DNA from: Azospirillum lipoferum
Lineage (GTDB): Bacteria > Pseudomonadota > Alphaproteobacteria > Azospirillales > Azospirillaceae
DNA length: 64,000 nt
NCBI RefSeq assembly: GCF_024170005.1
Contig: NZ_JALJXJ010000004.1
Span: 248,001-312,000, forward strand
Direction: 5' to 3'
Positions within the stretch are counted from its first letter, which is position 1, and each line of letters starts with the position of its first letter. The notes beneath the pieces were generated by a model. The model was given only the letters and a program-made list of their open reading frames with translations, did no database searches and was not told the origin of the DNA. This document shows, in pieces, positions 18,869-29,692 of the stretch. A program made the translations under genes and the position numbers.

Positions 18869-18886
18869 CAGAATACTAATATATCA
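18869..18886. promoter_or_regulatory. Putative autoregulatory GntR operator
   Basis: CAGAATACTAATATATCA, an imperfect palindrome sharing ATACTAATAT with the dctP-upstream site. Merging the two sites gives an ideal palindrome, TGATATACTAATATATCA. It sits 31 bp before the regulator's start, where binding would block transcription. Confidence 0.6.
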
Positions 18887-18989
18887 GATGGCGCGGCAAG
18901 CAATTTCGCTCATCCCCCGTTCGGATCCGGGTGTGACAAAGGCGCCCCCACTCCCGTCATGGATGCAGGAAGAGGGCGCGGGCGCCTTC

Positions 18990-21119
<2,130 letters not shown>

Positions 21120-21307
21120 TCAGGGTGACGTATGCGTCAATCAGGTTCCGCAACGACCTGAGACCCGATCGTTCGCGCACCCCGCTTTCCGCTGTGTGAA
21201 AAAGCCGTTCGGCGAACTGGCTCAAGGGCCTGCGCGGCGGTCAAGCTCCCTTCCCAAGGGCCGCCCCTCCATCCGCGGCGGCCAATTCGCGCAACCGGAG
21301 TTCGGTC

Positions 21308-22102
21308 ATGGTGCAATTCGCCGCCAACCTGACGATGCTCTACAACGAGCATCCCTTCCTCGACCGATTCGCCGCGGCGGCCGATGCCGGCTTCCGCGGG
21401 GTCGAGTATCTGTTCCCCTATGATTTCGCCGCCGACGCGCTGGCCGAGAAGCTGCGCCGGCATGGGTTGACCCAGGTCCTGCACAATCTGCCGGCCGGCA
21501 ACTGGGGCGGCGGCGAGCGCGGCATCGCCATCCTGCCCGACCGCGTGCAGGAATTCCGCGACGGTGTCGCCCGCGCCATCGACTATGCCGGCACGCTGGG
21601 CTGCAAACAGGTCAACTGCCTCGTCGGCGTCCTGCCGCAAGGCGCGGACGCCGCCACCGCCGAAAGCACCCTGGTCGGCAACCTCGCCTATGCCGCCGAC
21701 GCGCTGGCCGGCGCCGGGATCAAGCTGCTGATCGAGCCGATCAACACCCGCGACATCCCCGGTTTCTACCTGAACCGCACCAAGCAGGCGCTGGACCTGA
21801 TCGCCAAAATCGGCTCCGACAATCTGTACGTGCAGTACGACATCTACCATATGCAGATCATGGAAGGCGATCTGGCCCGCACGATCGAGGCCAACCTCGC
21901 CCGCATCGCCCATGTCCAGCTGGCCGACAACCCCGGCCGCTTCGAACCGGGCACCGGCGAGATCAATTATCCCTTCCTGTTCAAGCATCTGGACGCCATC
22001 GGCTACAGCGGCTGGGTCGGCTGCGAATACAAGCCGAAGACGACGACGGACGAGGGGCTCGGCTGGTTCGCCCCCTACAAGACCGAACCGGCGCACGCCT
22101 GA
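21308..22102 (+). CDS. hyi: Hydroxypyruvate isomerase
   Basis: A 264-residue TIM-barrel protein of the Hyi family, interconverting hydroxypyruvate and tartronate semialdehyde. Recognisable segments are MVQFAANLTMLYNEHPFLDR, LIEPINTRDIPGFYLN, YVQYDIYHMQIMEGDL and HVQLADNPGR. These contain the metal-binding Glu, Asp, His and Glu of the xylose-isomerase-like fold. Length and start are normal, with CCGGAG upstream. It leads the operon hyi-glxR-ttuD, which converts glyoxylate-derived C3 compounds to glycerate and then 2-phosphoglycerate. Confidence 0.93.
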   Translation: MVQFAANLTMLYNEHPFLDRFAAAADAGFRGVEYLFPYDFAADALAEKLRRHGLTQVLHNLPAGNWGGGERGIAILPDRVQEFRDGVARAIDYAGTLGCKQVNCLVGVLPQGADAATAESTLVGNLAYAADALAGAGIKLLIEPINTRDIPGFYLNRTKQALDLIAKIGSDNLYVQYDIYHMQIMEGDLARTIEANLARIAHVQLADNPGRFEPGTGEINYPFLFKHLDAIGYSGWVGCEYKPKTTTDEGLGWFAPYKTEPAHA

Positions 22103-22138
22103 GGCGCCCCCAACATCACGCGAGAAAGGACCATAGTC

Positions 22139-23023
22139 ATGAAGGTCGGATTCATCGGTCTCGGCATCATGGGCACCCCGATGGCGGGGCATCTGCTGGA
22201 CGCCGGTCACACGCTCTACGTCCACGACATCAAGCCGGTCCCGGCCGAGCTTACGACCAAGGGCGCCATCCCCTGCCCGAGCGGCGCGGAGGTCGCGGCG
22301 GCGGCCGAGGTCATCATCACCATGGTGCCGGACACCCCCCATGTCGGCGCCGCCCTGTTCGGTGAGAACGGCGTGGCGGCCGGCCTGTCGGCGGGCAAGA
22401 TCGTGGTCGACATGTCCTCGATCTCGCCGATCGAGACCAAGGAATATGCCAAGCGGATCAACGATCTCGGCTGCTCCTACCTCGACGCGCCGGTGTCGGG
22501 CGGCGAGGTCGGGGCCAAGGCGGCCTCGCTGACCATCATGGTCGGCGGCCCGCAGGAGGCCTTCGACACGGTCAAGCCGCTGTTCGAGAAGATGGGCAAG
22601 AACATCACGCTGGTCGGCGGCAACGGCGACGGCCAGACCACCAAGGTCGCCAACCAGATCATCGTCGCGCTCACCATCGAGGCGGTGGCCGAGGCCCTGC
22701 TGTTCGCTTCCAAGGCCGGTGCCGATCCGGCCAAGGTCCGTCAGGCGCTGATGGGCGGCTTCGCCTCCTCCCGCATCCTGGAGGTCCATGGCGAGCGGAT
22801 GATCAACCGCAACTTCACCCCCGGCTTCCGCATCGAGCTGCACCAGAAGGACCTGAACCTGGCGCTGAACGGCGCCAAGGCGCTGAACCTGTCGCTGCCG
22901 CATACCGCGAGCTGCCAGCAGCTGTTCAACGCCTGCGCCGCGCAGGGCGGGGCGGCCTGGGACCATTCCGGCATGCTCCGCGCGCTGGAACTGCTGGCCG
23001 GGCACGAGGTCGGGTCGAAGTGA
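22139..23023 (+). CDS. glxR: 2-hydroxy-3-oxopropionate (tartronate semialdehyde) reductase
   Basis: A 294-residue beta-hydroxyacid dehydrogenase. The NAD(P) motif GFIGLGIMGTPMAGHL opens the protein, the substrate motif DAPVSGGEVGAK is near residue 118, and the catalytic lysine is in TTKVANQII near 170. It reduces tartronate semialdehyde to D-glycerate. It lies 36 bp behind hyi with GAAAGGA upstream, and ttuD follows. Close paralogues act on 3-hydroxyisobutyrate, but the hyi-ttuD context fixes this role. Confidence 0.92.
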   Translation: MKVGFIGLGIMGTPMAGHLLDAGHTLYVHDIKPVPAELTTKGAIPCPSGAEVAAAAEVIITMVPDTPHVGAALFGENGVAAGLSAGKIVVDMSSISPIETKEYAKRINDLGCSYLDAPVSGGEVGAKAASLTIMVGGPQEAFDTVKPLFEKMGKNITLVGGNGDGQTTKVANQIIVALTIEAVAEALLFASKAGADPAKVRQALMGGFASSRILEVHGERMINRNFTPGFRIELHQKDLNLALNGAKALNLSLPHTASCQQLFNACAAQGGAAWDHSGMLRALELLAGHEVGSK

Positions 23024-23140
23024 CGGGATGGGGGCGCCGCCGGCGGAGCATGCAGCCGATGGCGCCCCACTCGAATCATTGGCCTATCAACCATTCCTGT
23101 GCATTCTAAGCGCCCCGCCACCCACGACGCCCGAGCGACC

Positions 23141-24418
23141 ATGACCGCCACCGCCCCAAATGCCGACGCCCTGCTCCACGACCTGTTCCAGGCGGCGCTC
23201 ACCGCGGTGACCGCCGAGACCCGGCTGCCGGCGGCCCTGCCGCAGCCGCCGAAGGGCCGCACGGTGGTGATCGGCGCCGGCAAGGCGGCGGCGGCGATGG
23301 CGAAGACGGTGGAAAACCACTGGCCGGGACCGCTGACCGGCCTCGTCGTCACCCGCTACGACCACGATTTGCCGACCGAGCGGATCGAGGTGGTGCAGGC
23401 CAGCCACCCGGTGCCCGACGCCGCCGGGCAGGAGGCGGCGCGCCGCATCGTCGACATGGTGCAGGGGCTGACTGCCGACGACCTCGTGCTCTGCCTGATC
23501 TCCGGCGGCGGCTCCGCCCTGCTGGCCCTGCCAGCGCCCGGCATCACGCTGGAGGACAAGCGGGCGGTCGCCAAGGCGCTGCTGAAGAGCGGCGCCGACA
23601 TCGGCGAGATGAACTGCGTGCGCAAGCACCTGTCGGCGGTGAAGGGCGGCCGGCTGGCCGCCATGGCCCATCCGGCCCGCGTCGTCTCGCTGCTGGTTTC
23701 CGACGTGCCGGGCGACGACCCGTCGGTGATCGCCAGCGGCCCGACCGTGCCCGACCCGACCAGCTTCGCCGATGCCCGCGCCATCCTGGCGAAATATGGC
23801 ATCACCCCGCCGCCGGCTGTGGCCGCCTTCCTGGAGGCCGCCGAGGACGAGACGCCGAAGCCCGGCGACCCGCGCCTGTCCGGCGCCGTCACCACCATCA
23901 TCGCCACCCCGCAGGACGCGCTGGAAGCGGCGGCGGCACTGGCCCGCGACCGTGGCTACACCCCCGTCATCCTCGGCGACGCCATCGAGGGCGAATCGCG
24001 CGAGGTCGCCAAGGTCCATGCCGGGATCGCCCGGCAGGCCGCCCGCCACGGCCAGCCGGCCCCGGTTCCCGCCGTGATCCTGTCCGGCGGCGAGACCACG
24101 GTGACGGTGCGCGGCCAGGGCCGCGGCGGGCGCAACGTCGAGTTCCTGCTGGCGCTCGCCGTGGCGCTCGACGGCCACCCCGGCATCTGGGCCGCCGCCT
24201 TCGACACCGACGGCATCGACGGGACGGAGGACAATGCCGGCGCCGTCCTGCGCCCCGACACGCTGGCCCGCGCCGAGGCCATGGGGCTCGACGCCAAGGC
24301 CTTCCTCGCCAACAACGACGGCTACAGCTTCTTCAAGGCGCTGGGCGATCTGGTGGTGACCGGCCCGACCCGGACCAACGTCAACGACTTCCGGGTGATC
24401 GTGATCGACCGCGCCTGA
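23141..24418 (+). CDS. ttuD: Glycerate 2-kinase / hydroxypyruvate reductase, TtuD (MOFRL) family
   Basis: A 425-residue protein of the DUF4147-MOFRL family. Segments include VVIGAGKAAAAMAKTVE, LISGGGSALLALP, the lysine/arginine-bearing MNCVRKHLSAVKGGRLA, and the C-terminal MOFRL region ILSGGETTVTVRGQGRGGRN with AAFDTDGIDGTEDNAGA. The family includes glycerate 2-kinases and was first described as hydroxypyruvate reductase in tartrate metabolism. Here it most probably phosphorylates the glycerate made by glxR. The ATG at 23141 fits homology; an upstream GTG is less likely. It completes the hyi-glxR-ttuD operon. Confidence 0.9.
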   Translation: MTATAPNADALLHDLFQAALTAVTAETRLPAALPQPPKGRTVVIGAGKAAAAMAKTVENHWPGPLTGLVVTRYDHDLPTERIEVVQASHPVPDAAGQEAARRIVDMVQGLTADDLVLCLISGGGSALLALPAPGITLEDKRAVAKALLKSGADIGEMNCVRKHLSAVKGGRLAAMAHPARVVSLLVSDVPGDDPSVIASGPTVPDPTSFADARAILAKYGITPPPAVAAFLEAAEDETPKPGDPRLSGAVTTIIATPQDALEAAAALARDRGYTPVILGDAIEGESREVAKVHAGIARQAARHGQPAPVPAVILSGGETTVTVRGQGRGGRNVEFLLALAVALDGHPGIWAAAFDTDGIDGTEDNAGAVLRPDTLARAEAMGLDAKAFLANNDGYSFFKALGDLVVTGPTRTNVNDFRVIVIDRA

Positions 24419-24430
24419 CCGCCGGACGGC

Positions 24431-25189
24431 TCACCCCGGCTTCGTCTTCATCAGCTGCGAGATGTAAATCCGCGTCAACGACTTCAGGATCGGCGGCATC
24501 GCCATCACCGCTTCCTCGAAGCTGCGCTTGTCGATCACCTCGCAGATGCCGCCGCTGACCGCCACGGCGGTGACATCCGGCGGACGGCCGGTCAGCAGAT
24601 AGATCTCGCCGAACAGGCTGCCCGGTCCGAAGCTGGCGATCTCATCACCCAGCGTGCCGCGGCCGGGACGCAGCACGACCCGGCCGGACTGGATCAGGTA
24701 GGCGGCGTTCACCGGGTCGTTGGGGCTGAAGAAGACATGCCCCTCGCGGATCATCCGGCGGTCGACCACCTTCTGGAACGAGTTGGTGGAGCGGAAATCC
24801 ACCGCATTGCCGACCCGCTCGGTCGGCGGCAGGCCATAATCGCGGCGGATGGCGGCGATCAGGCTCTGCAACAGGTAGGAGGCCAGCGGCGGGCTGCGCT
24901 TCAGCAGGCCGCGGAAGGCGTCGCGCGTCACCTCGACGCAAGACACCTCGGTCAGCGAGCGCACGGTGGCGCTGCGCTCGCCATCATCGATCAGCGCCAT
25001 CTCGCCGACCACCGCCCCCTTGCCGACCACCCCCAGCCGCCGGGTGCTGCCGTCCGCGGCGGTCAGCAGCACCTCCAGTTCACCCGAGTCGATCAGCCAC
25101 GCCCGGTCGCCGCGCTCGCCCTGCCGCATCAGCACGATGCCGGGACCGATGGTGGTGCGCTTGGGACCGGAAGGGGCGGACTGCGTCAT
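24431..25189 (-). CDS. Protein with two cyclic-nucleotide-binding domains
   Basis: A 252-residue protein made of two cNMP-binding folds (about 15-120 and 140-245) and nothing else. The first has a good phosphate-binding cassette, GEMALIDDGERSATVRS, with the Glu and Arg that hold cyclic nucleotide. In the second, GEIYLLTGRPPDVTAVAV, the Arg position is changed, so it may not bind. There is no helix-turn-helix, kinase or channel domain, so it may act as a soluble sensor or adaptor. It is convergent with ttuD, 12 bp apart. Confidence 0.83.
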   Translation of the reverse strand: MTQSAPSGPKRTTIGPGIVLMRQGERGDRAWLIDSGELEVLLTAADGSTRRLGVVGKGAVVGEMALIDDGERSATVRSLTEVSCVEVTRDAFRGLLKRSPPLASYLLQSLIAAIRRDYGLPPTERVGNAVDFRSTNSFQKVVDRRMIREGHVFFSPNDPVNAAYLIQSGRVVLRPGRGTLGDEIASFGPGSLFGEIYLLTGRPPDVTAVAVSGGICEVIDKRSFEEAVMAMPPILKSLTRIYISQLMKTKPG

Positions 25190-25263
25190 TGGGCGGCTCG
25201 GGACAGACGAAAGACTATCGCCGCACTTTACCTCAAGGCCGTCAAATCGTCAGCCGCCAGTCG

Positions 25264-25947
25264 TCAGCCCCCCGTCTTCATCACCCCGCCGCGGTCACGC
25301 GCCGGCCCGCCGCCCCGATTCCCGCCATGGCCCAGGAACTGGCGCAGGAAGGCGACGACCTCCGGCGAATCCCATTCCACCGCCCCTTCGACGCGGCCAA
25401 GCTCGCGGCCCTCAGGATCGACCAGCACGGTGGTAGGCAGTCCGCGCAAGGACAGCGCCTTCATCGACTCCGATCCCGGATCGAGGAAGACCGTCAGACT
25501 CTGCACGCCCGTCTTCTTGTAGAAGGGCTCCACCGCCGTCCGCCCGCCACGGTCCAGCGACAGCGCCACCACCTGAAAGGCATCGCCGCCCAGCTGGGCC
25601 TGCAAGCGGTCGAGCGACGGCATCTCCTTCACGCAAGGGCCGCACCAGGTCGCCCACAGGTTCAGCAGGATCACCCTGTCCTTGAAGTCGGCCAGATCGA
25701 TCCGCCGACCCTCGGCATCGACGAAGGACAGCGGCGGCATCGGCTTGGGCTCCGCCCCCTTGAACTTCTCCAGCTTGTCGGCGCCGGTGGAGGCGACGGG
25801 CGTGGGCAACGAACCCGCATCCGGCGCGCCCAGCCGCACCACCTCCGGTGCGGTGGCGCCGGGGTTGGGCGCCGCACCGGCGCTCCACCACAGGCCGGCC
25901 CCGGCCATGCACACACAAACCGTTGCGACAGCCGCCAAAGTCCGCAT
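25264..25947 (-). CDS. tlpA: TlpA-like thioredoxin-fold lipid/periplasm-exported protein
   Basis: A 227-residue protein with an N-terminal hydrophobic signal or anchor segment (residues 4-26). A thioredoxin-like domain carries the redox motif WCGPC (cysteines at 102 and 105) and the cis-proline region [14 protein letters not shown]. It resembles TlpA/ResA thiol reductases that act in the periplasm, often for cytochrome c or oxidase maturation. The ATG at 25947 has GAGGAAG upstream. A Pro/Ala-rich linker joins anchor and domain, and a Gly-rich tail ends the protein. It is divergent from argH, with 50 bp between the starts. Confidence 0.87.
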   Translation of the reverse strand: MRTLAAVATVCVCMAGAGLWWSAGAAPNPGATAPEVVRLGAPDAGSLPTPVASTGADKLEKFKGAEPKPMPPLSFVDAEGRRIDLADFKDRVILLNLWATWCGPCVKEMPSLDRLQAQLGGDAFQVVALSLDRGGRTAVEPFYKKTGVQSLTVFLDPGSESMKALSLRGLPTTVLVDPEGRELGRVEGAVEWDSPEVVAFLRQFLGHGGNRGGGPARDRGGVMKTGG

Positions 25948-25997
25948 ACTCACGCTTCCTCGCTCCCCTTCACCCGAATGCCCCGGTACCCGTCCCC

Positions 25998-27442
<1,445 letters not shown>

Positions 27443-27446
<4 letters not shown>

Positions 27447-27637
27447 ACCGCAGCCTTACCCTGACAATCCTGGCCCTGGCCGGCGCCCTGGCGCTGGCCG
27501 GCTGCGGCAAGAAGCCGAAATTCGTCGATAGCCCGGTCCCCGAAGGGCAGGTCGATCCCTTCCCCCGCACCTATCCCAACCCTTCGCTGGACCCGAAGCC
27601 CGGTAAGCCGGCCGGTTCCGGAGTCCAGTTCCCATGA
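27443..27637 (+). CDS. lptM: Small lipoprotein, LptM-like
   Basis: A 64-residue lipoprotein with a GTG start overlapping the argH stop and an ATGA overlap with lysA. A hydrophobic signal is followed by the lipobox LAGC (Cys at residue 21), then [24 protein letters not shown], a short proline-rich tail. Small lipoproteins in this position between argH and lysA are regularly found in alphaproteobacteria and belong to the LptM (YifL) family, which assists outer-membrane LptD assembly. Assignment to LptM rests on size, lipobox followed by Gly-Lys, and gene order. Confidence 0.8.
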
Positions 27638-28932
27638 ACGCCGCCCGCACCGGTGCCCCGAACGGCTCGCCCATGAGCGTCTTCGCCTACCGCAACGGCG
27701 TTCTGCATGCCGAATCCGTGTCGCTGGAGGATGTGGCGCGGGAGGTCGGCACGCCCTTCTACCTCTACTCCACCGCGGCGCTGGAATCGCACTACAACGC
27801 CTATGCCGGCGCCTTCGCCGGCCAGGATGCCGGCGTCTGCTATGCGCTGAAGGCCAACTCCAACCTCGCCGTCATCCGCACGCTGGCGAAACTGGGGGCC
27901 GGCGGCGACGTGGTGTCGGTGGGCGAGATGAAGCGTGCGCTGGCCGGCGGCATCCCGGCCGAACGCATCGTCTTCTCCGGCGTCGGCAAGACCCGCGACG
28001 ACCTGCGCGCCGCCCTTGAGGCCGGCATCCACCAGATCAACGTGGAGTCGGTGCCGGAACTGGAGGCGCTGAGCCAGATCGCTTCGTCCCTCGGCGTGGA
28101 GGCTCCCATCGCCTTCCGCGTCAACCCGGACGTCGACGCCAAGACCCACGCCAAGATCGCCACCGGCAAGAAAGAGAACAAGTTCGGAATCGACTACGAC
28201 CACGCGCGCGAGATCTACCGCCGCGCGGCGGCCCTGCCGGGCATCAAGCCGGTCGCCATCGCCGTCCATATCGGCTCGCAGCTGACCGACCTCGCCCCCT
28301 TCCGGGCAGCCTACGAGCGGGTGGCGGCCCTGCTGCACCAGCTGCGCGAGGACGGGCACGACATCCAGCGCCTGGACCTCGGCGGCGGTCTCGGCATCAC
28401 CTACAAGAACGAGGCTCCGCCCGATCTGGCCGACTATGCCGCGATGGTGCGGTCGATCACCGGCAATCTCGGCTGCCGCATCACGCTGGAGCCGGGCCGT
28501 TCGCTGGTCGGCAATGCCGGCATCCTGGTCAGCCGCATCATATATGTGAAGCAGGGGCTGCACCGCCGCTTCGCCATCGTCGACGCCGCGATGAACGACC
28601 TGATCCGCCCGTCGCTGTACGACGCCTATCACGGCATCGTCCCGGTGGCGGAGCCGGCCGCCGGCGTCGCAACGGAGCCCTACGACGTCGTCGGCCCGGT
28701 GTGCGAGAGCGGCGACACCTTCGCCGTGCAGCGCCCGCTGCCGCCGCTGGCTGACGACGACCTCGTCGCCTTCCTGTCGGCCGGCGCCTATGGCGCGGTG
28801 ATGGCATCGACCTACAACACCCGGCCGCTGGTGCCGGAGGTTCTGGTCAACGGCGACCGCTTCTCCGTCATCCGCCCCCGCCCCACGGTGGAGGAGATGC
28901 TGGCGGCCGAGCGGGTTCCGGACTGGCTGTAA
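27634..28932 (+). CDS. lysA: Diaminopimelate decarboxylase
   Basis: A 432-residue PLP enzyme that makes L-lysine from meso-diaminopimelate. The PLP lysine lies in CYALKANSN near residue 74. The glycine-rich phosphate site is LGGGLGI, and the barrel-dimer residues are seen in EPGRSLVGNAG and GPVCESGDTFA. The ATG overlaps the upstream lipoprotein stop. The family start MSVFAYRNG lies 13 codons further and could be the true start. It is third in argH-lptM-lysA. Confidence 0.94.
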   Translation: MNAARTGAPNGSPMSVFAYRNGVLHAESVSLEDVAREVGTPFYLYSTAALESHYNAYAGAFAGQDAGVCYALKANSNLAVIRTLAKLGAGGDVVSVGEMKRALAGGIPAERIVFSGVGKTRDDLRAALEAGIHQINVESVPELEALSQIASSLGVEAPIAFRVNPDVDAKTHAKIATGKKENKFGIDYDHAREIYRRAAALPGIKPVAIAVHIGSQLTDLAPFRAAYERVAALLHQLREDGHDIQRLDLGGGLGITYKNEAPPDLADYAAMVRSITGNLGCRITLEPGRSLVGNAGILVSRIIYVKQGLHRRFAIVDAAMNDLIRPSLYDAYHGIVPVAEPAAGVATEPYDVVGPVCESGDTFAVQRPLPPLADDDLVAFLSAGAYGAVMASTYNTRPLVPEVLVNGDRFSVIRPRPTVEEMLAAERVPDWL

Positions 28933-28952
28933 CGGCTCCGGCTGTAAACGTC

Positions 28953-28990
28953 ATCGCCCCCTCCCCTGGCAAGAGCGGAGAGGGGGCGAT
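28953..28990. terminator. Stem-loop between convergent lysA and the TerB-like gene
   Basis: An 11-bp stem, ATCGCCCCCTC with GAGGGGGCGAT, loop 16 bases. It lacks a strong T-run, but it lies exactly between two converging genes and probably marks both transcript ends. The arms resemble the CCCTCTCC repeat family. Confidence 0.55.
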
Positions 28991-28995
28991 CATCG

Positions 28996-29421
28996 TCAGG
29001 CGTCCAGCACGAACCGGCTGTTCTTCGCCGTCAACGCCTCGAAATAGGGCCGCAAGGTCACGTCGTCGAAGCCGAAGGCCTGCTGGAAGCGGATGATCAG
29101 GTCGCGCTCGCCCTGCTCCGCCTCGCCGTCGGCCATGGCGCTGTCGATCATGTTCAGCAGGATGCACAGCCGCTGCTGCTGGTTCAGTTTCGGCGTGACC
29201 TCGGCCAGGAAGCTGTCCGGCGGGGTGCTGCGCGCATATTTGAAGCAGCGCTCCAGTTCCTCCCGCGTCGCCCCGCGGCCAAGGACGGAGACCAGATGGC
29301 CGACCTCCTCCGGATCGATCTCGCCGTCCGACCCCATGCAGTAGACCAGCGACACCACCAGCGCGCGGCGCGGGTTCAGCTCCAGCGGCGCGTTGCCCTT
29401 GAACATATCGAACAGACCCAT
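28996..29421 (-). CDS. TerB-like tellurite-resistance-domain protein
   Basis: A 141-residue all-helical protein of the TerB type. The pattern LVYCMGSDGEIDPEEVGHLVSVLG near residue 25 and MIDSAMADGEAEQGERDLI near residue 95 are the two acidic metal-binding helix pairs typical of TerB-like domains. Start at 29421 with GGGGAGG seven bases upstream. No other ter genes are adjacent. The function of single TerB-domain proteins is not settled; a metal-sensing stress role is possible. Confidence 0.78.
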   Translation of the reverse strand: MGLFDMFKGNAPLELNPRRALVVSLVYCMGSDGEIDPEEVGHLVSVLGRGATREELERCFKYARSTPPDSFLAEVTPKLNQQQRLCILLNMIDSAMADGEAEQGERDLIIRFQQAFGFDDVTLRPYFEALTAKNSRFVLDA

Positions 29422-29692
29422 CGTTCGACCTCCCCAATGGTTCAGACGCCCGCCCATTTGGGCCCATGGGAAAAGCCGTGCAAGAGGGGGGAAGGCTCGA
29501 TTTTTCCACCGGGTGGAGCATTCGACCGTGCAGGCTCCCTCCCCGCAAGCCCCCCGAGAGAGTCCGGCTATTGGGACAAACCCCAAGCCCCCTTCCGGTC
29601 GAATAGCGCATCAACCCCACCGGATTCGTGATAGTTTGGAACTGAAGCTTTAATCGGGTCGCATCGCGCATCGGCACGAAAATGGGGGATTT

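Noticed and set aside
24431-25189. Reading the two-cNMP-domain protein as a CRP/FNR transcription factor
   Set aside because: No C-terminal helix-turn-helix exists; the second half is another cNMP fold.
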